Made by a program: the position numbers and the translations under genes
Notes under the pieces: model-generated
Told to the model about the DNA's origin: nothing
Databases searched by the model: none
What the model saw: only the letters and a program-made list of their open reading frames with translations
Assembly (NCBI GenBank): GCA_028564675.1
Contig: JAOVVO010000479.1
Location: 1 to 64,000, forward strand
Source: Onchocerca lupi
Lineage: Eukaryota > Nematoda > Chromadorea > Rhabditida > Onchocercidae
Reading direction: 5' to 3'
DNA: 64,000 bases
Shown: positions 12,479 to 24,597 of the stretch, one piece after another
Layout of the letters: the number at the start of each line of letters is the position of its first letter
How positions within the stretch are numbered: the first letter of the stretch is position 1

Positions 12479-15400
12479 AAGATTTTACAATTGAATGTAT
12501 GGAACTTATGAAAACTTCTATTTGAAAGCGGAATTTCGAATTCATGAAATGTTTTGTCGTTTATTAAAATAATTGCTCTAAGCGAATTTTCACTTGAAAA
12601 ATATGTATTTAATTGCAAAATTTTAATGAAGATTAAAAGGAGCGAGTGAAAGGAAGTAAGGAATTAAGTTGTAAATGGAAGAAACAAATAAATATATTAA
12701 TGTACACAAATAATACTATTTGGGAAACTTTTTATCGAATAATTTATTTTAGAAACATCGTTTAGGCGAATTAATTAGCAACTGCACTCGACTTAATTAA
12801 TGAACTATGTTTAATTGTTTTATTAAAATTTAAGTAATGAGATTGAATGATAACGAAAGAATAAGTTAACTTAATTATGACGGCATTTTAATAGTCATTT
12901 AATATGGCGAATGAAAAACAAATTAAATTAACTATGTTGAATCTAAATAATGGAATGAAATGACAAACAAAGATTATCATTTTTTATTTTCATTGAATGG
13001 CAAAATTTCTTTAAATGTCTTACTTTTTCTTGAACTTAGATTTTATTTTTTTGACTATTCTGAAGTCATGCGGTTTTCAAAATTTGTTATTATCACTCTA
13101 AAATTTCGTTTGAACATCGGTACAGCAGTTTTTTCTTAATTAATTACTTGTATTTATAATTATAAAATAAGTATTTGAAAAGAGTATTTACGGGAAAGTG
13201 TAAAACGATTTTTTCAAATAAATTAAGTTTTGAAATAATGAAGATTGAAAGCTTAATTCAGATTCAATCTTTTATCGAAAAAATTATTCATTTATTCGGA
13301 ATAACCAGAACTAAACTAAACCTTAATTGTTTAAAAACTGAAAGTTAATTATTTATCATCTTTATGCTTCCATATAAACTTTGCAAAAATTAAAAAAAGA
13401 TTTTTTTAAAGGTAATGAAGTGAAAAACTATGTTGACAAAATATTGTTATTATTTGTAAAAAGCAATGTGTATTTTTCAGAAAAAAAAAGGAAAAATTAG
13501 AAAATTCACAATTTCATGGATGATTTTTGACTCATTAAAAGAAAAGAAATGGTAATTTTTTTTCTTTGTATTCGCAAAAAAAAAAGAAAAAAATTCCGCG
13601 AACTTCGTTTTTTTCATAAAGGAAACATTTTTTCTAATATTTCGATTCCATTCAATCAAATCATATATTTCAACATTAATTAATAAAATCTCTGCAATTT
13701 TATTGAATAGTACTAGAAGTTTTTTTTTACAAAAGAAAAAATTTGAAATTCCTTATTTTTTTCTTCCTTCTTTCTGAGAAGGCCTATAATGTTAGCTTTA
13801 AGCAAACATGCCTACTTCACAAGTAATATTTGCATAAGAACGAAAAATGAATGAAAGAGATTGATGAATTATATTTCAGGTTTTCTCACAAAACTTGTCA
13901 TCTAATTCATGGAACAAAAATTGGCCCACAAATTGCAATGCCTATTATCATTTTAGATGAAGCACAAATAGTAGTGCCTGTAATGTCAACTTAAACTTAA
14001 GCAAACATGCCTTTTTCACAATTCGATTCAGTAATATTTGCATAAGGATGCAAAAATTGAATAGAAAAGGTTGATGATTGTACTTTAGTTTTTCTAACAA
14101 AGTTTACCATTAAATCATCAAGGAATAGAAAATGAATTACAGCCTACAGTGCCTACAAGCTACATATTAAATATTATTATATGTCAAGCCTTCAACATAT
14201 CATTCATTTCGAAACAAATTTTGTTGCCTTAAACTTTCATCGATTTTTATCAACCTTTCGCATGCAAAATTTCATTTTCTCAACATTAATGTTTTTCATT
14301 TATCAATAAAATAATAGATGTATGTTACGTGAGAAATGATTTCAGATCTCTATCATTTGTATTACTGTTCGCAGTGATTTTTTGAAGTGATAATTATTGT
14401 TTATTTAAACATTTTTCTTAAACTTTAAAATTATCATCCAATAAAATATTAACAAATAAGAATTCGAAATTTTTATTATTATTACCTTATCAATGTTTTT
14501 TTCATTCTTCTTAGGTAGTTATGGTTTTTTTTAAAATTTTTAATTAACGAAATTGATTGGTGCAAAATAAAAAATTTAAATAATTTAGTCATGAAATTGA
14601 ACAAAAATACGATATTTTGGAGAAAAAAAAGCAACAATATGATAGAAAGGGTGGAATATGATAAAAGTATATGTGATCTAAAACATCAATTTGGAAATAT
14701 TGTTATAATTTGGCAAAATTCATATCTGTATTATCCGTGCTGTATATTTGCTAATTCGTTAAGCTAATTAATTGCTATGTCATCTTAATATGCTTTAATT
14801 TATCTTACATAAAATTTAAAAAAATTTGTAATATGATGTCCTATATCATTACTTATTGCTGTTATTGATATTTGATTACTTTAAAAAGCAAAGATAAAAA
14901 CTCAAGTGTTAGAAAAAAAAAAAACGCATAAACGAATAAATGCTTATTTAAGATTGAAATTGTGATCAGTGAAAAAATGAAACTTTCCATTAAAATTATT
15001 AAATTGTTATTATATTAGCATAATATATAAATTTATTGAAATGAAATGATTTAAAACTTGTCACTTTTATTTATTTGTTGAGTAATTTGTAATTTGCTTC
15101 CATTAGTAATTAATTATTATGTAATGTCTTGTTCATTCATTTGATGTTAACATTTATATTAATAATATTTAAAATATGAATTCAAACATATACATTTATT
15201 ATGTAATAAAAACGAGTTTATTTGAAATAAATTTGACACGCTTAATCCAAATTTTTAAAACAAGCAATCAAATAAATATTTAACAAATTTGTATTTAATA
15301 TTCATTCATTCATGCTAAACATCCTAATTTTCCATTTTCACTTTTAAGATTAATTTTCCTTTCCTTAATATTTGAAGATAATTTATTATAAATTTTCTAA

Positions 15401-16755
15401 TATAATTATTCATTTTCACGACTAAGAATCTCAAATATTTTCAAATATATGTAAACAAAAAACTATGTTATATGAAAATAATTATTTTTTAGAAATTTGA
15501 AAATAATTTTTCTAGCCACAAATAAGTACTGTTATTAATAGAAAGGGAGAGTCGAATTTATCAAATGATCATAATTATACAAATAAACGAAGTATCAATT
15601 CATTTTTAAAAAAAATTTTAATTTAACATCAAAATAGCTATAGTATTAGCTAACTAAAAAGATATTATTTTCCATTTGCACATTTTATCACCAATATTAT
15701 CATTTTTGCAAAATTTATTATTATTCTTTGGTTTCCAAAACAATAATTTATCAAATCAAATGATAATTTCCGTTCTTCCTGTATGTATTTTCTTTTCTTT
15801 TTTTATGATTTATTTTGTGATTCATTTCGTAAATTATTTTTCCTTCCTTATTTTTTTCCATCTTTCCTTCCTTATTAAAAAAAAAAAAAAAAGAAAAATA
15901 ATGAAAGAAAGAAACAAGAATTTATTATTTAAACTTGTTTTATTAATGAAAATAAAGCAAATGAATAAACAGGTAAAGAAGAAAAAAAAAAGATTGGAAT
16001 TAAAATTTGCTAATGCATGTTTATTTTTTTGGTACCATGAAAATTATTGCTACCACCTTCTGTTGTAATGGGATTTGTTGAAAAAAAAAAAAAAAGTGTC
16101 ACACAACCGTTACAAATTTTAGTGAAATAGATGCAATTATATCATAAATTTTCTCCATTAACAAAAATGGCAGTGTTTTAATTCATCTTATTCAATTCAA
16201 CAATTTTATTGATATAACTCATAAAAATTGTAGCACCAGTAATGATAATAGTAATGAGCAGAAATTATTGTAGTAATAATGGTAATGATGATTTAGTAAA
16301 ATGATATTTTTTTATGAAGTTTTAATCCAATAAAACACTCTTCTGCTTATTAAATAGTTCTAGAAGATTTGATTTTTACGAAATTGAAAACATAGGAATT
16401 AATAAAAATCAAACTTAAGTTAATAAGTTTTACCATCAAATGTTGCATTTGTTGATGATAAAGTCAAAAAAAAAAAAAAAAAAAAATTATAGTAGTATAA
16501 AAATTTTAAATTATATTGAAGTTGAAATTTTTTCATTCTTTGATAATAAAATATCCGTAGTTTTTTAATAGATAAAAAATAAAAATCATAACAGTACTAA
16601 AATAAAATGAACTATTGTAACAAATTTTTTACAAAAATTATTACAATAGTTCTTCTTATTTAAAGTAAAATAAAAAGTAATATGTGCTAAGATTTCATTT
16701 CAGAAGATCGTAAACCTTTATGTACGTTTATTCAACAATGTTTCTGATCGTTACC
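12479..16755. other. Gene-poor AT-rich stretch
   Basis: Apart from the direct repeat at 13781-14160 I see no gene. The open frame at 15676-16068 is low-complexity hydrophobic and lysine-rich sequence created by T-runs and A-runs. Homopolymer runs occur near 15880, 16080 and 16470. Confidence 0.5.
13781..14160. repeat. Diverged direct repeat, about 194-base period
   Basis: Two copies start at about 13781 and 13975. Both contain TTAAGCAAACATGCCT or a near match, then AGTAATATTTGCATAAG, a GTTGATGA or similar motif, and a shared tail including TTTTTCTAACAAA-like sequence. A partial third start (GCCTACAGTGCCTACAAG) appears at about 14142. No coding content. Confidence 0.7.
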
Positions 16756-17036
16756 ATTTCGAGGAATTTCGTACAAAATTTCATACCAAATTGGATATCT
16801 GGGCATGCCTAACGCATGAAAATGTCATTGTACTTTGTACTTGCCTATGATAATCTTTTCGATTTACAGGCCTATGTATTATAAAAATTGCCATTAATTA
16901 TTCAAAAATTTCAGATTTATCATCGCAAACCACCTACAAAGTTGTATTTATAACTTTTTTTTTTTTTCTATTGTCCCAATTACAGCTGCAACTATCCTAA
17001 CTATATCGTCGCTATTGGATTATTTATGAACAAATC

Positions 17037-19507
17037 ATGAATGGTAGAAGTATTTTCGAGCCTGAATGTATGCTTTTCTTTTTTAAAAGAATGTTTAAAA
17101 ATTAAAAATTTGTTTTAATTTAAATTTTAATAATTTAAAAATTTTCTCAAATTTCAGCCCTTTTCTATGGTTTCACATCGATTACTATCATATCACTATT
17201 ATCCCTAACCGGTCTCATATTCTTACCTATCATCAAAGGTAATTGGCGAAACAGATGGATGCAAATGTTCATTGCTTTGGCTGCTTCAACGATGAGTTCG
17301 GATGCTTTACTTCATATTTTGCCACAGGTATTTCTCGTTTCATTCATTAACGATTGCTAGTGGATAAAGTAAACGAAGAAATAGTTTTTTGATCGTTAAT
17401 TTTTGATTAAAAATCGACAATATCTTAATGAATAATTCAGAAGCAATCATAAGCAATGCAAGAACTTAAAATTTTTTTAAACCACTAAAAATCTGAACTT
17501 CATCATATATAGGTGACAATTTTACTAGAAAAACTCATAAATATAGTGAATGAACTTGAAAAAATCGAAACTTTTCTTAATAATTAAGGTAGTCGGAGCA
17601 CATGATCATTCACATCATGATCACGGTCATCATCATCATCATCATCATCATGATCACAATGATTTTGAAATAGAACACAATCATTCTAATCATCATCATC
17701 ATCACTATGATGATCATAAGGTTATATTTTGAACTTTTAGAATTGCCATTAAACTAGATTTATTAATGCAAATATTAATGTTTCTTTCAATTTTTTTTTT
17801 TTTTTCAAATTACCATTAAAGTGAAATGTTTGAATATCTTAATATCACAATTCATATATTTATAGAAATCAGATGAGACATTAATATCCGATGATCATTC
17901 AATGTTGCTCAAAATGACAGCTGTAATTGGAGCCGTTTATGTTCTCTACATATTAGAATTCATCAGTGCTTTACCCGTTTGGAGAAAAAAAAATGTGAAC
18001 AAGTTTGGAATAAAATTATCACTGTTAATGGAAATATCAATATTAGCAGTGTTTAAAAACCAAAAAATAAATCTGTGTTAATTTCAGAAAGTAACAAAAA
18101 ATACAAAGATCACCGTTTTAGCGCAAAATGGTTGGCCGGATAGCGAAATGTGAGTCAAGAGAAATAATTATTTATTATAATTATTCAACATGTTATTGGA
18201 AAAAAAAAAAATTAATATGCCAGACATCGAATATTGCATAAGGCGTATTTTGCATTCATTAATCGTGTATAATCAATCATAATACTAGCAAGCATCGCAG
18301 TGTTAATCTGATTTACTGTAATTAATATTAAAATGATTGTTGAACTGTATATGCCGTTTTTTTTTTTCATCTATTTTAGTTTATACGAACATGTAGAGGA
18401 AATCAGTTCCTAGAATATTCGTTTAATTTAATTTTTAACTTCTCAAGATATTAAAATGTTATTCTAAGAGCTAAAAAGACTAAACGAAAAAAATATTAAA
18501 GTGGAAACAAGAAAAGTATTGATAATGGTTGTGGACATCATGGTACTGTTAGTGGTATTGCCAATGAACCAGTGGTAATGTGCGGCCTTAAAAGTGCCGC
18601 ATTTGTAATCATTTTCGGTGATGCAATTCATAATTTCATCGATGGAATTGCTGTTGGTGCAAGTTTCGCTATCTCAAATCAAGTTGGTTTAGCGACAAGC
18701 ATTGCTGTTGTATGTCATGAGCTGCCACACGAATTAGGTTCCAGTTTTACTTTATTCGCATTACTTGTTTTTTCATTGTTACTTTTTATGGTTTAAAATT
18801 TATGCGATCAATGAATTAATTCTTTCGTAAATTTTTTAATCAAATTTCTGAAATTATCTGAAGACATTGGGTTTTATAATGCCCAAATATTCCAATTTTT
18901 TCATTTATTTTCTCAATTTCAATTAATCTAGGTGATTTTGCGGTCTTAATCGAATCCGGCCTTTCCATTCCACGTGCTATGTTTCTGAATTTTCTTTCTT
19001 CTTTAACCGCTTATGCGGGCTTATTTCTTGGCTTAGCAGCAATTGGTGTGGATAGTGCTGTCGAGATATTACTTGCCATTACCGCCGGGATGTTTTTGTA
19101 CGTTGCTTGGCTTGATATGGTATGTTAAGTTTTGCCTTTTGTCTTAATATTTCATCAGTATTCAATGGAATGATTTATCTTATGGCACTTATTAGATTGG
19201 AACTTGGAGTTTTGGAGTTTTTCATTTTATGTTGGTAATTAAATCAAAAAAAGCCTAATTTAAAAGTTATTTTAATCTAAATTAACATCAGTTGATTCAG
19301 TGACTCAATTCCAGATGATTTTGATGAAAATCTCGAAATAGCTTGCTACTGAATGCTTTTTTATAGCTAATACATTTGAAAAACGAATCAGCATCAACGA
19401 ACGATAAGTGGTACATAACGCTGTTGCTTCAGAATATCGGTTTTATAGCGGGATTCTTGATTATGTTCACAATTGGTTGGTATGAAGAAGTTCTTGCATC
19501 ACTGTAG
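17037..19507 (+). CDS. ZIP zinc transporter, LIV-1 subfamily (copy A)
   Basis: Eight exons in matching phase: 17037-17043 (seven bases, ATG AAT G), 17158-17327, 17589-17720, 17866-17994, 18088-18149, 18502-18737, 18932-19119 and 19367-19507, giving about 354 residues. SLC39 transporters move zinc (and sometimes iron or manganese) into the cytosol. Eight membrane segments can be traced. TM1 is LFYGFTSITIISLLSLTGLI. TM4 carries the metal site HNFIDGIAVGASF. TM5 carries HELPHELGDF, the HExPHExGD signature of the LIV-1 group. The loop after TM2 is a histidine tract (GHHHHHHHHDHND, then EHNHSNHHHHHYDDHK). The protein is short for LIV-1 and lacks a long extracellular domain. The tiny first exon is inferred from phase and is supported by the same ATG-NNN-G arrangement in copy B; an upstream TTACAG at 16979-16984 could be the leader acceptor. 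Exon 6 uses an unusual ATTAAAG acceptor, also shared by copy B. Confidence 0.9.
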
Positions 19508-19742
19508 ATTATTGATATTATTTCTGATAAATTTTTTTTTCCATATTTTTATTGCTATAGAATTTCATAATAATGAAGAACAGTAATTCTTAAAATTTGA
19601 AACTTTCTTCCGAAATTTTTGTTTCTGTTTTGAAAATCATGGTCAAAAGGATGAAAATATGCAGATAAAACAGCAATAAAATGCAACTTTTTGTAATTCT
19701 AATTTTTCATCGTTAGATTGTTCGGAATATTTCAGATGAATG

Positions 19743-19748
19743 AATAAA
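19743..19748 (+). terminator. Polyadenylation signal, zinc transporter copy A
   Basis: AATAAA 235 bases after the stop codon. An earlier AATAAA near 19675-19680 is an equally possible signal. Confidence 0.45.
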
Positions 19749-20538
19749 AAATGAAATAGAAAGGGAAAATGAGTTAAGAAAGACATGTATAAATTTCCAC
19801 TTTTTATAATCTTTAAATTTTGCGATTTCCGTCAGTTCATACAGATGATCCATGATCCATGACATTGAAAAATTGGAAAATGCCTAACGAAAAAATCATT
19901 TGAATATTGTTGTATATTTATGATCACACTGATTATCCTTTCCTGATGTAGCAGCTTTATCAGTTTGTTGTTACATCTTGCTTGATTTTCTGTCACAGAT
20001 TATGTCGTAAAAATTGTATAAGTATTTATTGTTGTTTGTAAATACAACAATTATCCAATCTTTTATGTTTCTGCGTAAAAACACCAAATCTCTATCACTA
20101 ATTGCATTGTAATAATTATGCAGGTTTCTATCGTTGTTGCAATCGCGAAAACAAAAGTGATCATTCTGAGAATCATCATCAATGATGCTCCTCAATTTAA
20201 CAAAATATGATCTTTGGTCACACATCTTTCTGAAAAATCGCGATTACTATGGCATGATATTTTCTATTGTTCTGAAACAGGCCTTGATTTGTAGTCACAA
20301 TCTTAAATTACAACATGAGAAAGACAATCTCAACAGATTAATACATATTAAAGAAATGAGAGGAAAATGAATTTAACAACAGAAGTTAAAAATCACTTGT
20401 TCGGACTAAGCATCTGTATCACTATATATCCAGATACCACTTAACAAGTTAATTTCTTCAGTCTTGCAAAGTAAATTTAAGTAGAACATATTTTTACGAA
20501 ATTTTTCTCTTTAAAAAAACTAACGCGAATTTCATTGC

Positions 20539-20594
20539 TCATTGTTTCACTGGACGTACGGCATAATCAGGTGCAGCTTTTCGTGTTGATGCGT
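20539..20594 (-). pseudogene. Duplicated terminal exon of the minus-strand neighbour gene (copy A)
   Basis: Read leftward, an intact CTGCAG acceptor opens an 18-codon frame ending in TGA at 20539-20541, with the C terminus TRKAAPDYAVRPVKQ. It aligns with the last exon of the gene at 29509-30374 (QKAAHDHAVSPDNTL) and enters in the same phase. The upstream exons of that gene are not duplicated here. It is therefore either a dead fragment or, because it lies downstream of and in the same orientation as the intact gene, a possible alternative last exon. Confidence 0.55.
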
Positions 20595-21479
20595 CTGCAG
20601 TAATTAGAAATTCAAATTCAAATTTTGCAATATATTATCTATATTCGATCAATATTAAAGGAAAAATTAACTGAAACGATATTGAATATATCATCATATT
20701 AAACTGCTTTTTATCATGTCAACTTTTTGAAAGATTTCAAATTCTTCGGTTGCAAAACGTACAAGAAAATGTTTCATATTATTCTTCCAGATTTTTTACA
20801 TAGAAATCTCCTTAGGCTTGAAGTTTTCGTTATAATGCCATCAACTAGCGTTGAGTTCTTTCTGAACTTCTATGCAATACATCCTGTCCTATTTTGGCAG
20901 AATAAATACTAAAATTTTTTTTTTTTATGATTTCAATTTCCTGATTCGATGAAAAGAACGTATTTTTCTCTGCTTTTTCAGTCAATCATGTGAAACGAAT
21001 CTGCTGAAATCTCGAAGTTCATTTTTCCTTTTTTATCGAAAATTTTCACTCTCTTTATTCTGTATTACGAATTTTCTTTGAACGGAGAACTTTTTCTGAA
21101 GTTTTTGTTTGCCTCGAAATTCTTTAAATTTTCTTCAGACTAAGCCTTCAATTTTAACGTATCGTTTTCTGATCTTTTTTCTTGTCGAGAAAGATCAAAA
21201 TAATTTTAGCATAAATATATTCAAATGATGAAGTATTGTATTGTTAAAATATTTTCTACACATTTATCACTCAAGATCTATAAATGAATGCTATCATATC
21301 TAATGTCATCTTTACAATTGCCAAAAATTTATTAAACATTAAATACCGGAAATAATTCACATGCAAAAGCTTCTGGTTTTATAACCTAGCTTATATACAA
21401 TATTGGGAATATGCGAAGAAACGGTCACTATAAAAAGCAAATTAATAAATTCTTTTCCCTAAAAGTTGAAAGAATTCAT

Positions 21480-22100
21480 CTTTTTCAGTAGAAAATGTCG
21501 GAAAAATCGAAATGTTTTTTGAAATATAGATATGAAATAATTCAAAGATTATTGCGGTTCAACATAATCGAAGAAGTATATCTCGATATGGATTCGATTG
21601 CTACTGTCCATTATTTGCCTCATCATGAAGCACTAAATCCACGATAAAATTAAAAATCATTTATGACGCATCGATTCATTTGAAAGAAATGAAAAGTTTG
21701 AATTTCCGATTCAATAAGAGCATTGCTTCTTTTTCAAACAATGAAATATGTGATAGTTTCTTCAAATACAGAACTACAACCATTCTTACATGAAACTGTA
21801 CACGATTTCTTTGGTTAAAAGATTTTCATGATTCAGTTAAGAAAATGTAAGCTGTTATCTTTTAAAAGGGTTCCATTTGAAATAATTTCATCCCTTCCTT
21901 CATTGTCAGCTACTCTTAATTATCACTTGGAAACTCACAGAAGCCAGATTGCTCTCAGAATAAGAAAAAATCTTTATGTTGATAAAGTTTTTGTATCATC
22001 ATGGAGTAAAACACCAAACTAAGCGACTTCTTGACAGAAAAAAAAGTAATCTGGAAGAATACGATTCCAAGAGCCTCTTAGAATGGAGGAATTTATGAAA
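21480..22100 (+). pseudogene. Decayed BEL/Pao retrotransposon reverse transcriptase
   Basis: Three pieces in the expected order but in different frames show BEL/Pao pol hallmarks. The first is IIEEVYLDMDS followed by HYLPHHEALNPR and a stop (about 21540-21650). The second is CTRFLWLKDFHDS (about 21796-21835). The third is FKRVPFEIISSLPSLSATL with LYVDKV, which corresponds to the YVDD-like catalytic box (21828-22022). Stops and at least one frameshift separate them, so no functional enzyme can be made. The retroelement's ends were not identified. What follows to about 23340 may be further decayed internal sequence. Confidence 0.82.
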
Positions 22101-22969
22101 GATTGATAGGATTGAGGGAAATCAACGAGAAAAAAAATAATTATGAGAAAGAGAATTGAAAATATTAATAGTGTAAATTAAAGGTATCCTAAATACTCGA
22201 TCACTAACTTATGTAAAATTTGATGAGTAAATTATCATCTGCGCAATCGACCTTCTTTCTCTCAATTCCTCATTAACCTTAAAAACTTATAACAACTTTG
22301 ACGAAAATGAATTTATTCCGTATAAATCAAGCACTAAAAAAAAGTATTAATCTAATACTCTTAAAATACTCTTAAAAGTTTCAATAAGTTCTGAGAAATA
22401 TGAAGAAATGAATATTTAACTATCTTACTGAAAGAACATAAAGGGATCTCAGAACAGTAGAAATAAGGGTCCTAAAAAAGGAGAAATAATATTAGTTAAT
22501 GAACCGGAAATTTCTTTGACGTTTGAAAATTGGAAAGATAAAAGAAATCAAACGGGGCAGAAATGGGAAAGAAATGCCTTAGTATAAGTGCCACATGGAA
22601 GACTCCTCAAGAAACCCGTGAATATACTATATCCTCTAGAAATTATCAACGATGAGAACTCAGAAATCTAGTCAAAAAATTTCGATAAATCAACACAAAA
22701 ATTCGAACAAGCAAACCTATCGCTCCACGAGCCAAAAGTACTATCAAATTCTTCATTTGACGAATTCAAGCAGAAAAAAAACTTTTCACTATACCTCCCA
22801 AATTCTTCTTCCTGAATGTCTGGATCTCCTTTCGGTCGGGAACGGCAGAAAAATCCGAATGATATAAAAAGATGTATATAGGAATATCTCAAGGCCAATT
22901 AAATGAAACCAAAGGATGCAATCATAATACATGGCACATAAAAATTATTTGAAAAAATGGGCATTAAAG

Positions 22970-23340
22970 GTCAAGTGGCGCGATAGAGTTTCAAAGAGAT
23001 CAACAAGCCATATGGACAAATACGCCAAAACACTCCAATTCATAGATAAAAAAAGTGAGGTCAACCAATCAAGAGGCGACACATTGAAGATCAGTTAAGG
23101 GAGAGGAGCGCCGAAGAATTTAAAAGGTCAAGATTTCGGAGCTGAAGTAAGTTCTCATACCAAACACAAAACAGCATAGAAATTGTCAGAAAAGTTTTTT
23201 ATTATTTTTGTGACAGAGACGCTCAGAGAAATTCCTGACCTTTTGTTGATTGATGGAAGAGTGATTCTTCGGTTATATTACAAGCAACTGATAGAGAGAA
23301 TATCCAAATAAATTCATCGCTGAGTTATTCTTTCATTTGT
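22970..23340. repeat. Repeat shared with the element at 46.6-47.0 kb
   Basis: Segment Y (about 23020-23140, containing ACCAATCAAGAGGCGACAC) matches the reverse strand of about 46850-47000. Segment X (about 23175-23335, containing GTCAGAAAAGT, GTGACAGAGACG, TTGATTGATGGAAGA and GAGTTATTCTTTC) matches the forward strand of about 46600-46750. No intact frame spans it. Confidence 0.65.
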
Positions 23341-24010
23341 CGTAGAATTATCTTGGCTGTATGCAAGCATTAAGGACTACAGCATTGGCTAAATGTTCAT
23401 GAACAATCAGTCCATATTCCGGCTTGATACTTACGGTGTTTGTTAACTGCTTGAAATCTACTGAACTTGTTATGTTAATTGCGTATGTCAAATATTTATT
23501 AATATTTCGGAAATGAGAAATGATATTTGTCAGTTTTTCAGATATCAAGGCATGCTGTATATGTCGGCCATCTTTGCCGTTCCTGGTAAGTGATATCAGA
23601 TAATTTAAAAAAAAAAAAATCCAATCCATTCGTTCATCCATTTTTTTTTTTTTTTTTTTTATTTATGGGAACAACAAATAATAACATAACACGATTGCAT
23701 GGAAGAACGCAATATTAATTGTGAATCAAGCGCTAATTTTCGCGTTATACTTTGCAAATAACTGATCTAAAAGATTGCGACTGAACAGGATGACCAGTTG
23801 GTATATATGAAGGTTTATGTACACTATCGAAATGTACCAGAAGCTTTCCATAGTTTATGAAACGTTTATTGAATGCCATAGGGTTTTAAAATTGCTTATC
23901 GCCTTAACAAGAATTTTATGTTCACTAAATCGTGTTAGCCTTGTTGTAATATGTTTTTTGAATAGTTCTCCGTTCAATCATACCTTCCTATTCTTGTTTT
24001 ATTGTTTAAC

Positions 24011-24597
24011 TTTAAACCGGTTGATAGGATAAACTTTTTAATTGCAAACTGTATCCCTATGAAGCAATTTCCAATTTAAGCTAAACAATTCTTCTAAAAA
24101 TTGCTTAACGTTCCTGGATGCAACGCTAATGCTTCCATTAGATAAATTTTTCTCGATTATCGGGCGCATATTTTCGATACATTCGTGGTAATCCACAAGT
24201 TGGTGGCTTTATTTCATTCTTCGGAATGATTGATTGACTTCACCATTATGCTCAAACTTGGAACGAAACATCAAACTAAATGACTTTTTCGCAGAAAAGG
24301 GAATGATCTAGAAGAAGAATACTATTTGTGAGAATACTTACGGTAATTAATTATCCAAGTTTGAGCATAATGATGGAGTCAATCATTCCGGCGAATAAAC
24401 TGAAGCCACTAACATGTGGACTACTATAAATGTATTGAAAATATGCGCCTGATATATCGAGAAAAATCTATCTGATGAGAGAATTAGCGTTGAATCCAAG
24501 AAAGTTAAATAACTTTTATAAGAATTTTTTAGCACTGGAAATCGCTTCATAGGGATACAGTTTGCAATCAGTAAGTTTATCCCATCAATCGATTTAA
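24011..24597. repeat. Imperfect long inverted repeat (foldback element)
   Basis: The left arm 24011-24261 and right arm 24355-24597 are reverse complements at roughly four of five bases, around a 93-base spacer. The outer ends pair TTTAAACCGGTTGATAGGAT with ATCCCATCAATCGATTTAAA-like sequence. Further inside, GCAAACTGTATCCCTATGAAG pairs with its complement exactly. The inner ends pair GCTCAAACTTGG with CCAAGTTTGAGC. No coding frame is intact. Confidence 0.85.

Larger units (their letters stand above)
16756..20650. repeat. Segmental tandem duplication, copy A
   Basis: This block aligns by eye with 25553-29650 through upstream DNA, all exons and most introns of the zinc transporter, its 3' flank, and the first visible exon of the minus-strand neighbour. 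Shared non-coding landmarks include TTTCGANGAATTT upstream, GACATTGGGTTT in intron 6, and ACAACAGAAGTT with CTGTTCGG-like sequence downstream. Homology stops near 20650, inside the neighbour gene's intron. Confidence 0.88.

Noticed and set aside
15676..16068. 130-residue plus-strand frame
   Set aside because: Phe-rich and Lys-rich sequence produced by T-runs and A-runs; no splice context.
23348..23641. 97-residue minus-strand open frame (contains GKDGRHIQHALISEKLTNII)
   Set aside because: Reads like protein but matches no family I know, has no splice context and lies in element debris; kept out as a gene.
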